Virus record (IMG/VR): IMGVR_UViG_3300044621_000189
Coordinates: 1-35,602 of that record
Reading direction: 5' to 3' (one strand)
DNA length: 35,602 bases
Source: a virus
Positions 22,124 to 28,179 of this stretch are shown in pieces. Both the position numbers and the translations under genes were made by a program. The first letter of the stretch is position 1. Each line of letters opens with the position of its first letter. Below the pieces are notes generated by a model. It was not told the origin of the DNA and did no database searches. It saw only the letters and a list, made by a program, of their open reading frames with translations.

Positions 22124-22510
22124 TTACTCCTTAACAGTGATTTTGAAAGACGGACGGCCCGGTTTGACCGTGATTGCACCAGCCAAAGGCCGAGTGATTG
22201 CTTCGTCGGCCTGCTTCCAGGCTGACATGTTGATTTCAGGCTTCCACCTGAACAGATTGGGAAGGTGATCCGACAGACCCATCTCTGCGGCCAGCTCTTG
22301 CAGCTTGGTGGAGTCCACCTTGCGGTCGATGCGGCCTTGGATCTTGACCACGAAGCCCGTAGGCTCGGCTGTCTCGGTGGACTCAAACGCCTCGGGCAAG
22401 CCAAGCATCTTGACGATCTGGTCTTCGATCTTGCGGCGCTCGGTGACGGCCTCTTCTTCAGAGGTCTTCCAGCGTAGCCAGTCGTTGCTTAGTTCTTTGA
22501 GGTCAGTCAT
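22124..22510 (-). CDS. Conserved phage replication-cluster protein (DUF7173-like, 128 aa)
   Basis: Start ATG 22510 overlaps the Sak4-like gene's stop (ATGA). The product has an N-terminal helical hairpin (WLRWKTSEEEAVTERRKIED), a middle beta portion with GFVVKIQGRIDRKVD, then LQELAAEMGLSDHLPNLFRW and a KPEINMSAW...ITRPLAGAITVKPGRPSF ending. This pattern is common between Sak4-like and DUF669 genes in phages. I believe it corresponds to DUF7173, but that name is from memory. The role is probably accessory to recombination. Confidence 0.72.
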   Translation of the reverse strand: MTDLKELSNDWLRWKTSEEEAVTERRKIEDQIVKMLGLPEAFESTETAEPTGFVVKIQGRIDRKVDSTKLQELAAEMGLSDHLPNLFRWKPEINMSAWKQADEAITRPLAGAITVKPGRPSFKITVKE

Positions 22511-23184
22511 GCTCTGTCCCCAATTTTCTGAATGATCGCACCCAGATCCGGCGCTTCCCAAGCGGAGAGCTTTCCCGAGCGATCTTTGGCCAGCCACAGT
22601 CCGTCGCTGTCGCACATGATGGCCCGTTGGGTCACGCCCTCGGCATCGCGCTCTACGCGCAAGGCCAGCACCTCGTCGAAGAAGTACGGCAGGCCTTGGG
22701 TCAGACTCTTGCCGGGCATTCCGGGGTTGTAGAGCATCTTGCCCATCTCGTCTTGCGACTTCTCCAACTTGGCGCTCATGTAAACGTGCTTGCCGGGAAG
22801 GTCGCGGAAAGCGCGGATCAGCTCTTGCATCGTGGTGTTCATCTCACCATACGCTGCGCGGCCGTCCTTGTTCTTCTTCATCTCGTGGTTGAGGACGACT
22901 TCCGCCACCTCCGAGATGCTGTCCAGCGCCACGGACTTGAACTGCCCAGCCTCGGCGCTGTCCTTGCACCAAGTGAAAGCCTCACGCAGATCGTCCATCG
23001 AAGCGATCTCGATGTAGGGCAAGTCTGCGTCCTGAATGGACAGCAGGCCACCCTCAGCCGAGAGCACGATGGGATTGGGCAGCGTTTTGATGAGGCTGGT
23101 CTTACCGGCACCGGCTTGCCCGTAAACGAGCAGCTTGACGCCGTTGGCAGATAGACTGCCAGTAGTCTTCAGATTGATTGCCAT
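22507..23184 (-). CDS. Sak4-like RecA-type ATPase / single-strand annealing protein (225 aa)
   Basis: The start at ATG 23184 follows AGGAG by six bases; the frame open further upstream crosses the promoter and is ignored. Walker A is GQAGAGKT (residues 22-29), Walker B is VALDS (86-90), and AKLEKSQDE plus PGMPGKSLTQGLPYFFDEV follow, as in the phage nucleotide-binding AAA_24/Sak4 family. Sak4 proteins are short RecA-core recombinases that anneal or exchange strands with a partner SSB, here probably the DUF669 protein. It is the first gene of the leftward operon. Confidence 0.85.
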   Translation of the reverse strand: MAINLKTTGSLSANGVKLLVYGQAGAGKTSLIKTLPNPIVLSAEGGLLSIQDADLPYIEIASMDDLREAFTWCKDSAEAGQFKSVALDSISEVAEVVLNHEMKKNKDGRAAYGEMNTTMQELIRAFRDLPGKHVYMSAKLEKSQDEMGKMLYNPGMPGKSLTQGLPYFFDEVLALRVERDAEGVTQRAIMCDSDGLWLAKDRSGKLSAWEAPDLGAIIQKIGDRA

Positions 23185-23233
23185 GCGGCACTCCTGTTTT
23201 TGCACCTCCTTCTGGAAATCAGTTCGAGGTGTG

Positions 23234-23263
23234 TTGCAAATGTAGCGGGTTTCAATGTACGAT
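23234..23263 (+). promoter_or_regulatory. Candidate rightward sigma70-type promoter for Cro-like gene
   Basis: TTGCAA (23234-23239) and TACGAT (23258-23263) are separated by 18 bases, matching 4 of 6 consensus bases each. Transcription would start near 23270, about 30 bases before the Cro-like ATG. It overlaps the leftward promoter almost completely. Confidence 0.4.
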
Positions 23264-23268
23264 GTCAA
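23239..23268 (-). promoter_or_regulatory. Candidate leftward sigma70-type promoter for replication operon
   Basis: On the minus strand a perfect -35 TTGACA (23263-23268) is followed by an 18-base spacer and TACATT (23239-23244). It lies about 55 bases upstream of the Sak4-like ATG. It is the best match to a host promoter I noticed in the window. Confidence 0.6.
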
Positions 23269-23300
23269 CACCGCATGAAAAAAAATCCAGAAGGACAAAA

Positions 23301-23480
23301 ATGAAGACCCAAGAGGCGGTCGCCTACTACGGCGGCACGAAGAAATTAGCGGATGCACTAGGAGTGTGGCCCCAGGTAATCTACGCTTGGGGAGAGCGGC
23401 CCCCGATGTCTCGCCAGTATGAGCTGGAGGTAAAGACCGAGGGCGAACTCAAGGCAGATCGGGAGTCGGTGAATGGCTGA
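23301..23480 (+). CDS. Cro/YdaS-like helix-turn-helix regulator (59 aa)
   Basis: The start at ATG 23301 follows AGAAGGA. Residues 1-35 (MKTQEAVAYYGGTKKLADAL, then GVWPQVIYAWGERPPMSRQY) form the helix-turn-helix typical of YdaS/Cro antirepressors, with the Trp-Gly-Glu-x-x-Pro turn after the recognition helix. It is divergent from the early leftward operon, as cro is in lambdoid phages. No partner CI repressor is seen. It probably autoregulates the shared promoter region. It overlaps the next gene by 8 bases. Confidence 0.82.
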   Translation: MKTQEAVAYYGGTKKLADALGVWPQVIYAWGERPPMSRQYELEVKTEGELKADRESVNG

Positions 23481-24315
23481 CCCCTTCAAGATCGACAGCC
23501 CAACCTGCATCAGCTTCAGCGGTGGACGCACCAGCGCTTACATGCTGTGGCGGGTGTTGCAGGCCAATGGCGGGTTGCCACAGGAGGCGGTTGTTTGCTT
23601 TGCCAACACTGGCAAGGAAGACGAGGCCACGCTGCAATTCGTGCATGACTGTGGCAAGCGGTGGGGCGTGCCTATCAATTGGTTGGAATACCAGCAAGAC
23701 GAGCCGCGCTATCGTGTGGTCAACTTTCAGAGCGCCAGTCGAGACGGCGAGCCGTTTGAGGCAATCATCAAAAAGCGCAACTTCCTGCCAAATCCTGTTG
23801 CTAGGTTCTGCACCGTGGAACTGAAGATCCAGCCCGAGCTTAAATTTCTAAAGTCGCTTGGCTGGGATGAATGGGACAACTTTGTTGGAATCCGAGCGGA
23901 TGAGCCTCGGCGCGTAGCGAAGATCCGTGCTAATCCAAGCGGCGGAAAGTCTGGCCCCGAGCGGTTGATGCCTCTCGCAGAAGCTGGCATAACCAAAGAT
24001 GAAGTTGGCGCTTTCTGGCGTGAGTCGGATTTCGACTTAGGTCTTCCAAACCATAACGGCGTGACCTATCACGGTAACTGCGATCTGTGCTTTTTGAAAG
24101 GCGCGTCGCAGATTCTGAGTTTGATCGCAGAGAAGCCAGAACGTGCAATCTGGTGGGCGGCACAGGAGAACAGCATTTCAAACAGCCACATCAAGAACGG
24201 CGGTTTGTTCCGCAGTGATCGCCCCAGCTACGCCGAGATGGCAAAGTATGCCGCCCAGCAGACTGATATGTTTGACAAGAACGAAGAAGCCATTGCGTGT
24301 TTCTGTGGAGATTAA
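23473..24315 (+). CDS. PAPS-reductase-like PP-loop protein (280 aa)
   Basis: The ATP-pyrophosphatase loop SFSGGRTSAYML (SGG at 16-18) opens the protein, followed by VVCFANTGKEDEATL, RFCTVELKIQP (Cys113) and GIRADEPRR (139-147). A later cysteine set (Cys203-x-x-Cys206, Cys276, Cys278) could bind a metal or Fe-S cluster. This is the layout of phosphoadenosine phosphosulfate reductase-like proteins common in phages. In related PP-loop enzymes the nucleotide is adenylated for sulfur or amide transfer, so roles in sulfur assimilation or nucleic-acid modification are possible. It lies between the Cro-like and primase genes. Confidence 0.82.
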   Translation: MADPFKIDSPTCISFSGGRTSAYMLWRVLQANGGLPQEAVVCFANTGKEDEATLQFVHDCGKRWGVPINWLEYQQDEPRYRVVNFQSASRDGEPFEAIIKKRNFLPNPVARFCTVELKIQPELKFLKSLGWDEWDNFVGIRADEPRRVAKIRANPSGGKSGPERLMPLAEAGITKDEVGAFWRESDFDLGLPNHNGVTYHGNCDLCFLKGASQILSLIAEKPERAIWWAAQENSISNSHIKNGGLFRSDRPSYAEMAKYAAQQTDMFDKNEEAIACFCGD

Positions 24316-24318
24316 AAA

Positions 24319-26331
24319 TTGGCTGACCTCTCCAACATCTTAGGTGGCCCGTGGTCACCCTCGCCACAGCGACAGATCGCTCCCCCTGACGTTCAGCTCA
24401 TTGACGCCATTCGCGCAGCGGGCCTTGAGCCGCCTGATGAGGTGCATTTGGACGGCAAGATTCACCGGTTCAAATCCGGCAGCAAAGGCTCGCCAGGACA
24501 TGGCGATAAACCGGGCTGGTATCTGGTCTTTGGCGACGGCATCCCCGCTGGGCGCTTTGGCTGCTGGCGATCGGGCATTGAGGTGACTTGGCGCGCCGAG
24601 GTCGGGCGAAAGCTCACGCACACTGAGGAGATGGCCAATGCAAAGCGTCTTGCTGAGGCCAAAGCCCTGCGTGATGCGGCCCTTGAGCGCCAGCACCAAG
24701 TGGCAAGCGAGACGGTCGAGCAGATCTGGGCCAACGCAAACCCCGCAAGTCCTGAGCACCCGTACCTTGTGGCCAAGGGAATTGGCGTGCATGGCGCACG
24801 CATTACCGGCGACGGACGCCTTGTCGTGCCTCTGTACGATGCCGACGGGACGCTATCGAGCCTCCAGTACATCGATCACCAAGGCGGCAAGCTCTATCAC
24901 CCTGGTGGTCAGACGGGCGGCAAGTTCTGGCAGCTCGGCTCAACGGACGAGCCTGGCACGATCTACGTCGCAGAGGGCTTTGCCACCGCTGCAACGATCC
25001 ATGAAACGATTGATCGCCCCGTGATCATTGCCTACTCGGCCTCCAATCTCGTGACGGTCACCGGCAAGTTGCGGGAGATTTATGGTGCAGCGCAGGATCT
25101 GGTGATCGTGGCTGACAATGACAAGTCGGGCGTTGGCCAGCGCTACGCCGAGCAGGCCTGCGCCAAGTTTGGAGCGCGCATGGTTATGCCTCCAGAACCT
25201 GGCGATGCTAATGATTATGCCCAAGCCGGAAACGATTTGGCGAGCCTTCTCGCACCCGCTGCCGATGATTGGCTAGTCCCCGCAGACGACTTCTCTGCTC
25301 AGCCAAGTCCCATCTCGTGGCTGGTCAAGCGCTGGATCCAAGACCACGCTCTTGTCATGGTTCACGGGCCGTCGGGCGGTGGAAAGACGTTCGTCGTGCT
25401 CGATTGGTGTCTGCGTATCGCCAGCTCTAGCGCCGACTGGTGCGGCAACAAAGTGCGCCACGGCAGCGTGGTCTATCTGGCCGGTGAAGGTCACCACGGT
25501 CTGCGCGGACGTATTGCCGCCTGGAAGCACCAGCACAAGCCCGGCCCGATCAACATGTGGCTGTCCAAGCACGGCTGCGATCTAAATACGCCCGCTGGAT
25601 ACCTCAAAGTGGTCGAGCACATCCGTATGCTGCCCAGCCCGCCGAAGGTGATCGTGGTCGATACCCTGCACCGATTCCTAGCGGGCGACGAGAACAGCGC
25701 CCAAGACGCCAAGACCATGCTGGACGCCTGCGGCAATCTCATGCAGGAGTTTGGCTGCTCGGTAATCCTGGTGCATCACACCGGCGTATCCGAGGAGGCC
25801 CAGCACCGTGCTCGAGGATCATCAGCTTGGCGCGGTGCATTAGATATTGAGATAAGTGTGATTCCCGCCGGGCCAAATAGCCCCATGCAATTGGTGCAGA
25901 GAAAGTCCAAGGATGCGGAGCTTGCAAAGCCGGTATTCTTGGATTTGCAGCAGGTAACTATTCCGGGATGGTATGACGAAGATAATCAGGCGGTAACTAG
26001 CGCCGTAATTATTGAGTCGCAAGCCCCAGCAGCACCGACTAAGAAGGACTCCAAGATAGATGGGTTTAGGAAGGTGTGGGAGAACGCTTGGTGGGCCAGC
26101 GGTGCGGAGGATCTGGGCGGTGCGCCGTACCTCACCAGATCAGCACTCAAGGACAAACTGGCGGCTGACGGCAACGCCGAGCGCACCATCAGGAACATGG
26201 TCAACCCGTCGTACAACGACAAAATGATCGGTGCGATGCTCCAGGCTGGGATGATTGAGGCCACCGAGCATGGGTGGATCATGGTCGATGAGGCCAACGC
26301 CAGTGCGCTGATGTTACGCAAAAATGTTTAA
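24319..26331 (+). CDS. TOPRIM primase - RecA-fold helicase fusion (670 aa)
   Basis: TTG 24319 is taken as start: GGAG lies eight bases upstream and the next in-frame Met is at residue 105. The N-terminal 130 residues lack a zinc finger. The TOPRIM domain shows VAEGFATA (Glu219) and ADNDKSG (266-272). The helicase part has Walker A HGPSGGGKT (349-357), Walker B VIVVDTL (444-450) and VHHTG (485-489), as in RepA-like AAA_25 helicases. A C-terminal winged-helix-like region follows at about 560-660. It should prime and unwind DNA at the phage fork. No phage DNA polymerase accompanies it. Confidence 0.88.
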   Translation: MADLSNILGGPWSPSPQRQIAPPDVQLIDAIRAAGLEPPDEVHLDGKIHRFKSGSKGSPGHGDKPGWYLVFGDGIPAGRFGCWRSGIEVTWRAEVGRKLTHTEEMANAKRLAEAKALRDAALERQHQVASETVEQIWANANPASPEHPYLVAKGIGVHGARITGDGRLVVPLYDADGTLSSLQYIDHQGGKLYHPGGQTGGKFWQLGSTDEPGTIYVAEGFATAATIHETIDRPVIIAYSASNLVTVTGKLREIYGAAQDLVIVADNDKSGVGQRYAEQACAKFGARMVMPPEPGDANDYAQAGNDLASLLAPAADDWLVPADDFSAQPSPISWLVKRWIQDHALVMVHGPSGGGKTFVVLDWCLRIASSSADWCGNKVRHGSVVYLAGEGHHGLRGRIAAWKHQHKPGPINMWLSKHGCDLNTPAGYLKVVEHIRMLPSPPKVIVVDTLHRFLAGDENSAQDAKTMLDACGNLMQEFGCSVILVHHTGVSEEAQHRARGSSAWRGALDIEISVIPAGPNSPMQLVQRKSKDAELAKPVFLDLQQVTIPGWYDEDNQAVTSAVIIESQAPAAPTKKDSKIDGFRKVWENAWWASGAEDLGGAPYLTRSALKDKLAADGNAERTIRNMVNPSYNDKMIGAMLQAGMIEATEHGWIMVDEANASALMLRKNV

Positions 26332-26354
26332 TGTGCGGTTTGTGAGAATGTGGG

Positions 26355-26473
26355 AAAAGTTGACCCTGGATGACCCTAGGGTCATGACCCTGGTCAGGGT
26401 CAAAGTTGCTCAAAAAAGCAGCAAAGTTGACCCTCCCTGACCCCCAACCCTTAGGGTTGGGGTCATAGGGTCA
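26355..26473. repeat. TGACCCT heptamer array (candidate iterons or operators)
   Basis: TGACCCT occurs on the + strand at 26361, 26371, 26385 and 26428, with a TGACCCC variant at 26438. It occurs on the minus strand at 26378, 26396 and 26467, with a GGGGTCA variant at 26459. Two halves repeat AAAGTTGACCCT followed by a second heptamer exactly 10 bases on (26356 and 26423). This lies in the 229-base noncoding gap after the primase-helicase. It could bind a replication initiator or repressor. Confidence 0.8.
26438..26465. repeat. Large inverted repeat within the array
   Basis: CCCCAACCC (26442-26450) and GGGTTGGGG (26454-26462) flank TTA. The symmetry extends outward to TGACCCC and GGGGTCA with one extra C on the left arm. 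It can form a strong cruciform or hairpin. No T-tract follows on either strand, so a simple terminator is unlikely. Confidence 0.75.
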
Positions 26474-26498
26474 TGCTGCGTCTGGGGTCTTTGGGGTT

Positions 26499-26516
26499 TG
26501 TTAGTGGATGCTAACA
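26499..26516. promoter_or_regulatory. Dyad TGTTAG-N6-CTAACA, operator candidate
   Basis: A perfect 6-bp inverted repeat with a 6-base spacer lies 45 bases before the next start codon (26561). It shares GTTAGTG with the longer dyad at 26934. It is the right size and place for a repressor dimer site. Confidence 0.5.
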
Positions 26517-26560
26517 GACGATTTTGGGTGGTGATACGAATTTACTAATGGAGGTTGGGG

Positions 26561-26791
26561 ATGGGAAGGCCAGCGGACTCGAGGACAACGTACTTCCAGC
26601 GCAAGCTTGGCGAGGCTGAGAGGCGCATCTTGCAGGCTGCTGGCGAGGGCGACATGAGCAAAGGCTTCAAGGAAGTGCTTGATGCCTACGGACACTTCTA
26701 TAACCTCGGATTGCGGCCTTGGATGCGTTTGGAGAGGGCAACCCTCACCATCCCCTATGACGAGGACAAAAACGCCTCTGAGAGGCTTTAA
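26561..26791 (+). CDS. Conserved small phage protein (76 aa)
   Basis: A GGAGG site six bases upstream selects ATG 26561. The product (MGRPADSRTTYFQRKLGEAE, then AAGEGDMSKGFKEVLDAYGH and NLGLRPWMRLE) is basic at its N-terminus and probably helical. Such proteins recur between replication and packaging genes in phages, and the GRP...R...KL opening with a helix-rich body could bind DNA. It stands between two structured noncoding regions, so it may act on one of them. No established family name is known to me. Confidence 0.65.
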   Translation: MGRPADSRTTYFQRKLGEAERRILQAAGEGDMSKGFKEVLDAYGHFYNLGLRPWMRLERATLTIPYDEDKNASERL

Positions 26792-26933
26792 GAGGCCTTG
26801 CTGCGGCACTGGTGAATAGAGGATGGCTATGGGCGATGAGAACTTGATTGTTAGAGTTAATCATGAGGTGGAGCAGGTACCCCTGGAAAGCACCCTCCGC
26901 CCCTCTCTTTCCCAATTTCTCTCCCCAAAATGC

Positions 26934-26953
26934 GTTAGTGAGCGTTCACTAAC
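26934..26953. promoter_or_regulatory. 20-bp operator-like dyad (TetR-family style)
   Basis: GTTAGTGA (26934-26941) and TCACTAAC (26946-26953) form a perfect 8-bp inverted repeat around GCGT. The look (TTAGTGA...TCACTAA around a CG core) resembles operators of TetR/AcrR-family repressors. The window encodes no TetR protein, so a host regulator or one of the small phage regulators could be the binder. It ends five bases before the first DnaA box. Confidence 0.55.
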
Positions 26954-26957
26954 TAAG

Positions 26958-27201
26958 TTATCCACAGCTTATCCACAGATCCGACCCCGAGTTGTCCACA
27001 ATTGCCCTGTGGACAGCCAGATTTGTAATACTTTTCCGGCCCGAAACTGTGATTTCATTTGACATAATGGCTGTTGTATTTCTCTCGGTCTGTAAGCGTC
27101 GCGTAAGTATTCAATGAAATCAACAACTTACGCATCTTGTGCACAAGTTATCCACAGTAGCACTTCCTTCTGTGGACAGCCTGTGGATAACCTGTGGATA
27201 A
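26958..27201. other. Candidate replication origin: DnaA-box cluster
   Basis: Perfect TTATCCACA boxes occur on the + strand at 26958, 26969 and 27148, and on the minus strand at 27182-27190 and 27193-27201. Near matches are TTGTCCACA (26992), TTGTGCACA (27137) and minus-strand CTGTCCACA (27008-27016 and 27171-27179). Several pairs are spaced 11 bases apart. Between the two box groups lies an AT-richer stretch with inverted repeats GATTTCATT/AATGAAATC (27051/27113) and GCGTAAGT/ACTTACGC (27101/27126). This is the layout of a DnaA-dependent origin with an unwinding element. It lies in a 507-base gene-free gap (26792-27298). Confidence 0.8.
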
Positions 27202-27207
27202 CTTGAT

Positions 27208-27260
27208 AGGGGGGGGAGGGGTCGCCTCGGCCGCGAGTAATTGTGGGTGCCTCCCCCCCT
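27208..27260. repeat. G-tract/C-tract hairpin beside origin
   Basis: A run of eight G plus AGGGG (27209-27221) faces CCTCCCCCCCT (27250-27260), able to pair as an 11-bp stem with one bulge. An inner CTCG/CGAG stem lies in the loop. It begins seven bases after the last DnaA box and ends 38 bases before the small terminase start. It could stall forks, mark a packaging site or act on transcription. Confidence 0.55.
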
Positions 27261-27298
27261 CTGAAAAAGCAAAATCGACCTTTTTACATGGAGCTAAT

Positions 27299-27661
27299 GT
27301 GATTCCGAAAAAAAAGCCAATGACGATCCAGCAGTACGCAGTTAACCCCCCGTCTATCTTGCCCAAGACGGATAACCAGCGTATCAAGGAACTCAAAGAG
27401 ATAATGATCCGCTCTGGCGGCAAGGATGTGGCCGAGAAAGTAATCCAGATTGCCCTGAACGATAACCACCCCGGTCAGATGGCGGCACTGAAAATGTGCA
27501 TGGATAGATCGCTGCCGGTCAGTATGTTTGAAAAAGAAAAGGGGATGAGGTCTGCGGTCAACATTACGATCTCAGGAATTGGCGCTCCTAACGATCCGCC
27601 CATAGTGATTGACACAGCAGAAGACGCAAGCTACACTATGAAGAATAGTGAACAGGAATAG
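27299..27661 (+). CDS. Putative terminase small subunit (120 aa)
   Basis: GTG 27299, with GGAG five bases upstream, is preferred; a longer frame from 27194 would run through a DnaA box and the G/C hairpin. The product begins MIPKKKPMTIQQYAVNPPSI and has NQRIKELKEIMIRSGGKDVA, KVIQIALNDNHPGQMAALKM and SAVNITISGIGAP segments. That order is seen in proteins encoded directly before TerL in related podoviruses. A basic N-terminus with helices and a beta tail suits a DNA-recognising small terminase ring. The assignment rests mainly on position. Confidence 0.68.
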   Translation: MIPKKKPMTIQQYAVNPPSILPKTDNQRIKELKEIMIRSGGKDVAEKVIQIALNDNHPGQMAALKMCMDRSLPVSMFEKEKGMRSAVNITISGIGAPNDPPIVIDTAEDASYTMKNSEQE

Positions 27662-27663
27662 AG

Positions 27664-28179
27664 ATGCGCCAACCACTTACTGTTGAGAAGTTAAAAGAGC
27701 ATGTGCAATACGACCGCGAGACGGGCGTCTTTACCAGGGTAAAAACGCACCCAAAACGAAAATACGTCGCAGGCTCTGTCACTGGCGTTGCTCGGCCTGA
27801 TGGATATTTGCAGGTGATGATTGATGGCAAGTTGTACCTAGCGCATAGGCTGGCGTGGCTGTATGAGCATGGAAATTTGCCTAGCGGATATATCGACCAC
27901 ATCAATGGCGTCAAGTCCGACAATCGAATTTGCAATCTCCGCGATGTCTCACAGACAGTCAACCTTCAGAACATTCGCCAGGCGCGACCTAACCGCAAGT
28001 CTTCAAAATTTCTTGGCGTCAGCTACGCTAACAAGGGTCAAAATCCAGAGAAGCCCTATCGTGCTCGTATAGTTGTTGACGGGAAAGAGCTTCATCTCGG
28101 GACTTTTGCTGACGAATACGAGGCCCACATTGCGTACTTGGCGGCTAAACGTGTCTACCATGAGGGGTGCATGCTGTGA
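27664..28179 (+). CDS. HNH homing endonuclease with AP2 DNA-binding domain (171 aa)
   Basis: Residues 60-105 carry the HNH_3 pattern: HRLAWLYEHG, then YIDHINGVKSDNRICNLRDV with the catalytic Asp78-His79 and Asn87 region. Residues 113-166 form an AP2-type DNA-binding domain (SKFLGVSYANK, PYRARIVVDGKELHLGTF, DEYEAHIAYLAAKR). This is the standard build of free-standing phage homing endonucleases. It sits between the terminase genes and looks AT-richer than its neighbours by eye, consistent with insertion as a mobile gene. Its stop overlaps TerL by GTGA. Confidence 0.88.
   Translation: MRQPLTVEKLKEHVQYDRETGVFTRVKTHPKRKYVAGSVTGVARPDGYLQVMIDGKLYLAHRLAWLYEHGNLPSGYIDHINGVKSDNRICNLRDVSQTVNLQNIRQARPNRKSSKFLGVSYANKGQNPEKPYRARIVVDGKELHLGTFADEYEAHIAYLAAKRVYHEGCML

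Noticed and set aside
26774-26790. Hairpin GCCTC-TGA-GAGGC at the end of the 76-aa gene as a terminator
   Set aside because: Only three T residues follow and the stem is five pairs, below what I would call a terminator.
26823-27062. 79-codon rightward ORF across the operator dyad and first DnaA boxes
   Set aside because: Its second half is made of translated DnaA boxes and the dyad, and composition changes sharply after about 25 codons. No family resemblance is seen. Noncoding origin is the better explanation.
27194-27298. Longer form of the small terminase candidate starting near 27194
   Set aside because: The added 35 residues would be encoded by a DnaA box and the G/C hairpin. GTG 27299 has a GGAG site at good spacing and matches the usual N-terminus of this protein type.
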